From the NCBI GenBank assembly GCA_028867095.1, contig JAGWHA010000008.1, forward strand, positions 1 through 23,839: 23,839 nt of DNA, given 5' to 3'. Below are positions 21,958 through 23,839 of the stretch, one piece after another; position 1 is the first letter of the stretch, and each line of letters opens with the position of its first letter. Both the position numbers and the translations under genes were made by a program. The notes beneath the pieces are model-generated. The model saw only the letters and a program-made list of their open reading frames with translations. It ran no database searches and was not told the DNA's origin. Origin of the DNA: Microcaldota archaeon. Lineage in GTDB: Archaea > Micrarchaeota > Micrarchaeia > Micrarchaeales > CABMGC01.

Positions 21958-22415
21958 AATATGTTTTTGATTCATCATCAATATATTATCTCATCGGGAG
22001 TAGAAAGGCATCATTTTTATCCCAAAACTACACATGCGACCTTGCAAGATACGAGTTAGGTAACATACTTTTAAAAGAAAACCGGATTAACAAAAAGATT
22101 AGCAAACCCGAGCAGATAATTTTGCTTGGGGCAATAAAACAGGCTCTGAATCTTATGTTTTTCATAGATATCAGAAACAATGAGAACGGGATACTTCAGA
22201 TTGCAAATCAGTACTCGCTAACCTTTTACGATGCAGCTTACGTGTATGTGGCAAAAAAAATTGGTGCAACTCTTGTAACGGAAGATAAAATATTGTCACA
22301 TAAAATCTCAAGATATCTTAAAACAATAAGTTGCACAGATCTGAGCTGGTTTGGTTCCCATAAAAATTTGGGGCCGTTCACAAGGGAAGATGAGTCTGAT
22401 GAGAAACTCCGCTAG
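21954..22415 (+). CDS. vapC: VapC-type PIN-domain toxin (ribonuclease)
   Basis: 153 aa. The PIN-domain acidic residues are D6 (YVFDSSSI), E34 (ARYELGNIL), D93 (TFYDAAYVYVAKK) and D111 (LVTEDKIL), in the usual order for Mg-dependent RNA cleavage of tRNA or rRNA sites. The core fold ends near residue 130; the last 20 or so residues are a charged, probably flexible tail. Translated through the ATGA overlap with vapB. The module is AT-rich and bounded by GC-rich genes on both sides, which fits a mobile accessory cassette. Confidence 0.87.
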   Translation: MKYVFDSSSIYYLIGSRKASFLSQNYTCDLARYELGNILLKENRINKKISKPEQIILLGAIKQALNLMFFIDIRNNENGILQIANQYSLTFYDAAYVYVAKKIGATLVTEDKILSHKISRYLKTISCTDLSWFGSHKNLGPFTREDESDEKLR

Positions 22416-22441
22416 CGGACCTTAGAAGAGCTGCGAAATAG

Positions 22442-22449
22442 TTATTAAT
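22442..22449 (+). promoter_or_regulatory. TATA box of PNPOx-fold gene
   Basis: TTATTAAT centred about 26 bp before ATG 22471, again predicting a leaderless transcript. Confidence 0.5.
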
Positions 22450-22470
22450 CCACTATCCTAATTCTAAAAC

Positions 22471-22950
22471 ATGGAAAAGTCGTCAAAGGACGAGATGAAG
22501 CAGATAGTGCGCTCAATTCTCGGGAAGGGCTATCTGATGAGCCTTGCGACCTCAGACGGCGAGGGGCCGTGGATCTCAGAGATCGTGTACGTGAGCGATT
22601 CCGACCTTAACATCTACTGGATCTCAAACACCGAGTCCCGCCACTCAAAGGCGCTGCTTGGCAACCCGATGGTTGCAGGCGCGATAACTATAAGCGATAG
22701 GCCCCAGCAGCCGACAGAGGCGGTGCAGATATCCGGAATCGCGCAGATGATAGAGGGCGAGTTCCCGGAGCTTGCAAGGATGCGCACAGAGAAGATGAAG
22801 TTCGACTCGCCCATAGATGAGAACCAGCTGCTTGCATACAACGACAAGCGCTACGGGGGCAGGCACTGCTGGTTCAAGATGACCCCGATAAAGATGGACA
22901 TACTCTACAAGCAGCGGTTCGGGGACGACAAGGCAATCCTTGAGATGTAG
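22471..22950 (+). CDS. Pyridoxamine 5'-phosphate oxidase-fold (flavin-binding) protein
   Basis: 159 aa. A split-barrel flavoprotein pattern: an N-terminal helix (EMKQIVRSILGKGYLMSLAT), then SDGEGPWISEIVYVSDSDLNIYWISNTES RHSKALL as the FMN-loop region, NPMVAGAITISD, VQISGIAQMIE and the C-terminal strand WFKMTPIKMDILY. Members bind FMN, F420 or haem and act as oxidoreductases; true pyridoxine oxidase activity is not implied. The gene ends 4 bp from the convergent PRPP synthetase gene. The start is supported by the TATA box. Confidence 0.8.
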   Translation: MEKSSKDEMKQIVRSILGKGYLMSLATSDGEGPWISEIVYVSDSDLNIYWISNTESRHSKALLGNPMVAGAITISDRPQQPTEAVQISGIAQMIEGEFPELARMRTEKMKFDSPIDENQLLAYNDKRYGGRHCWFKMTPIKMDILYKQRFGDDKAILEM

Positions 22951-22954
22951 CCAC

Positions 22955-23839
22955 TCATCCAAGCAGCTTGCCTAGCGATTCTGCTATGATTTGCGCGACG
23001 CCGATCCTTGCAGCTGGGTTTGGTATCGTGTCGGTCGCCACGATCTCTGTTGCCCCGGCAGCCCTTAGCCTCTCAAGCGAGTCGCCCAGAAACCCGCCGT
23101 GGACGCACGCGACCACGATCTTTTCCACATTATTCAATCTCAGGTGCTCCACGACCGGAATCGCCGTCGATCCGCCAAAGATCATATCGTCCACCACTAC
23201 TGCGGACTTGAACCTTCCCTTTGAGAGCGCCGAATCCAGCTCCGCGAAATTGAGGCTTACCTCTCCGGTTTCCCTGTCCCTGTGCTTCTCTATTGCCGCG
23301 AAGCTTGCCTTTAGGATTCCTGCTACGGATTTCGCCCTGGTCGAGGCGTTGTAATCCGGAGCTATGACCAGGACATCCGACTCGTTTTCTTTGGCGCCCA
23401 GGCCCTGCCCGAGAAGGTAATCCGCTATCGGCGCTGATGCATCCAGGCTCTGCGCCCTGATGCGGCCGCAGTACTTTAGCGCCTCGCCGCTGTGTATGTC
23501 GACTGTCAGCAGGCTGCTTAGCCCCGCCGCCTCCAATAGCTCCAGCACCGCCTTGATGCTTATGATGTCCCTGCCCTCGCTGTCAAAGCGCTTGTCCTGC
23601 CTTGCGTAGGACAGATACGGCACGACTGCGGTGACGCTCCTTGCGCCGAACTCCCTTGCGGTCTTGACCATGAAGAGCAGCTCGAGTATTCTCTTGTCCT
23701 GCGAGGGGAAGGTCGTCTGGACTATGACTACATCCTCCTCGTCCAGCTTTCTGGTCGGGAACTTTATGTAGGAATCGCCGTCGCCAAAGAGCTTGCAATC
23801 GACCTTCGCGCTTTTGGCGCCCAGTATCTCTGCAATCCG
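22955..23839 (-). CDS. prs: Ribose-phosphate pyrophosphokinase (5' partial at window end)
   Basis: Makes PRPP from ribose 5-phosphate and ATP for nucleotide synthesis. The frame is open to the window edge, so the Met at 23671 is internal. Upstream residues include DSYIKFP and VVIVQTTFPSQDKRILELL, typical Prs N-terminal segments, so probably only a few residues are missing. PYLSYARQDKRF is the ATP-contact flexible loop; VDIHSGEAL is the metal/ribose region; VVVDDMIFGGSTA is the PRPP-binding loop (usually DDxxxTGGT), here with Phe and Gly substitutions. The C-terminal domain includes ACVHGGFLGDSLERL and ATDTIPNP. The archaeal form is short, as here. Confidence 0.88.
   Translation of the reverse strand, partial: RIAEILGAKSAKVDCKLFGDGDSYIKFPTRKLDEEDVVIVQTTFPSQDKRILELLFMVKTAREFGARSVTAVVPYLSYARQDKRFDSEGRDIISIKAVLELLEAAGLSSLLTVDIHSGEALKYCGRIRAQSLDASAPIADYLLGQGLGAKENESDVLVIAPDYNASTRAKSVAGILKASFAAIEKHRDRETGEVSLNFAELDSALSKGRFKSAVVVDDMIFGGSTAIPVVEHLRLNNVEKIVVACVHGGFLGDSLERLRAAGATEIVATDTIPNPAARIGVAQIIAESLGKLLG

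Overview
The window is archaeal chromosomal DNA. Gene starts are repeatedly preceded by a TATA-like box centred about 27 bp upstream of the start codon or a few bases before it, so many first genes look leaderless or nearly so. Internal operon genes use overlaps or a Shine-Dalgarno site. AGG/AGA arginine and ATA isoleucine codons dominate. The gene families are archaeal: agmatinase, tricorn-factor-like M1 aminopeptidase, SelB/EF1A-like pseudo-GTPase, COG1361-like surface protein, archaeal PRPP synthetase and VapBC. Gene packing is tight and no gap exceeds 300 bp. The many Ser/Thr-rich and repeat-bearing surface proteins would fit a small acidophile-type archaeon (Micrarchaeota- or Thermoplasmata-like), but that placement is a guess.

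Layout. 1-1110: 3' part of a large surface protein (InlB-like repeat, Ser/Thr linker, compositionally different tail). 1225-2927 (+): agmatinase followed by a membrane-anchored exoprotein. 2919-5701 (-): two-gene operon of a radical SAM enzyme and a NodU/CmcH-type carbamoyltransferase. 5765-6412 (-): unknown protein. 6541-10692 (+): PadR regulator, DrrA-type ABC ATPase, ABC-2 permease and exported COG1361-like protein, behind a promoter with a perfect 16-bp palindrome. 10693-11655 (-): ferritin-like domain fused to a VIT1/CCC1 iron transporter, sharing a 36-bp divergent promoter with a PLD-like protein split by a membrane hairpin (11692-12255). 12296-14815 (+): M1 aminopeptidase. 14883-15341 (-): AT-rich two-helix membrane protein. 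15430-16320 (-): SelB/EF1A-like protein without a P-loop. 16475-20988: mostly unrecognised small genes, plus a stand-alone EF-Tu domain-2 protein (18569-18904) and a divergent paralogous pair (19419 and 20479) around a third unknown gene that has an in-frame amber codon in its leader. 21042-21596: 2H phosphoesterase (LigT/ThpR-like). 21727-22415: AT-rich VapBC module with an inverted-repeat operator. 22471-22950: flavin/PNPOx-fold protein. 22955 to the end (-): PRPP synthetase lacking only its extreme N-terminus.

Working together. The PadR-ABC-exoprotein operon reads as a self-regulated export or efflux unit. The radical SAM/carbamoyltransferase pair is a candidate small-molecule or glycan modification pathway. 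The paralogous pair with its central gene is the best candidate for an undescribed small system, but nothing visible in the sequence gives its function.
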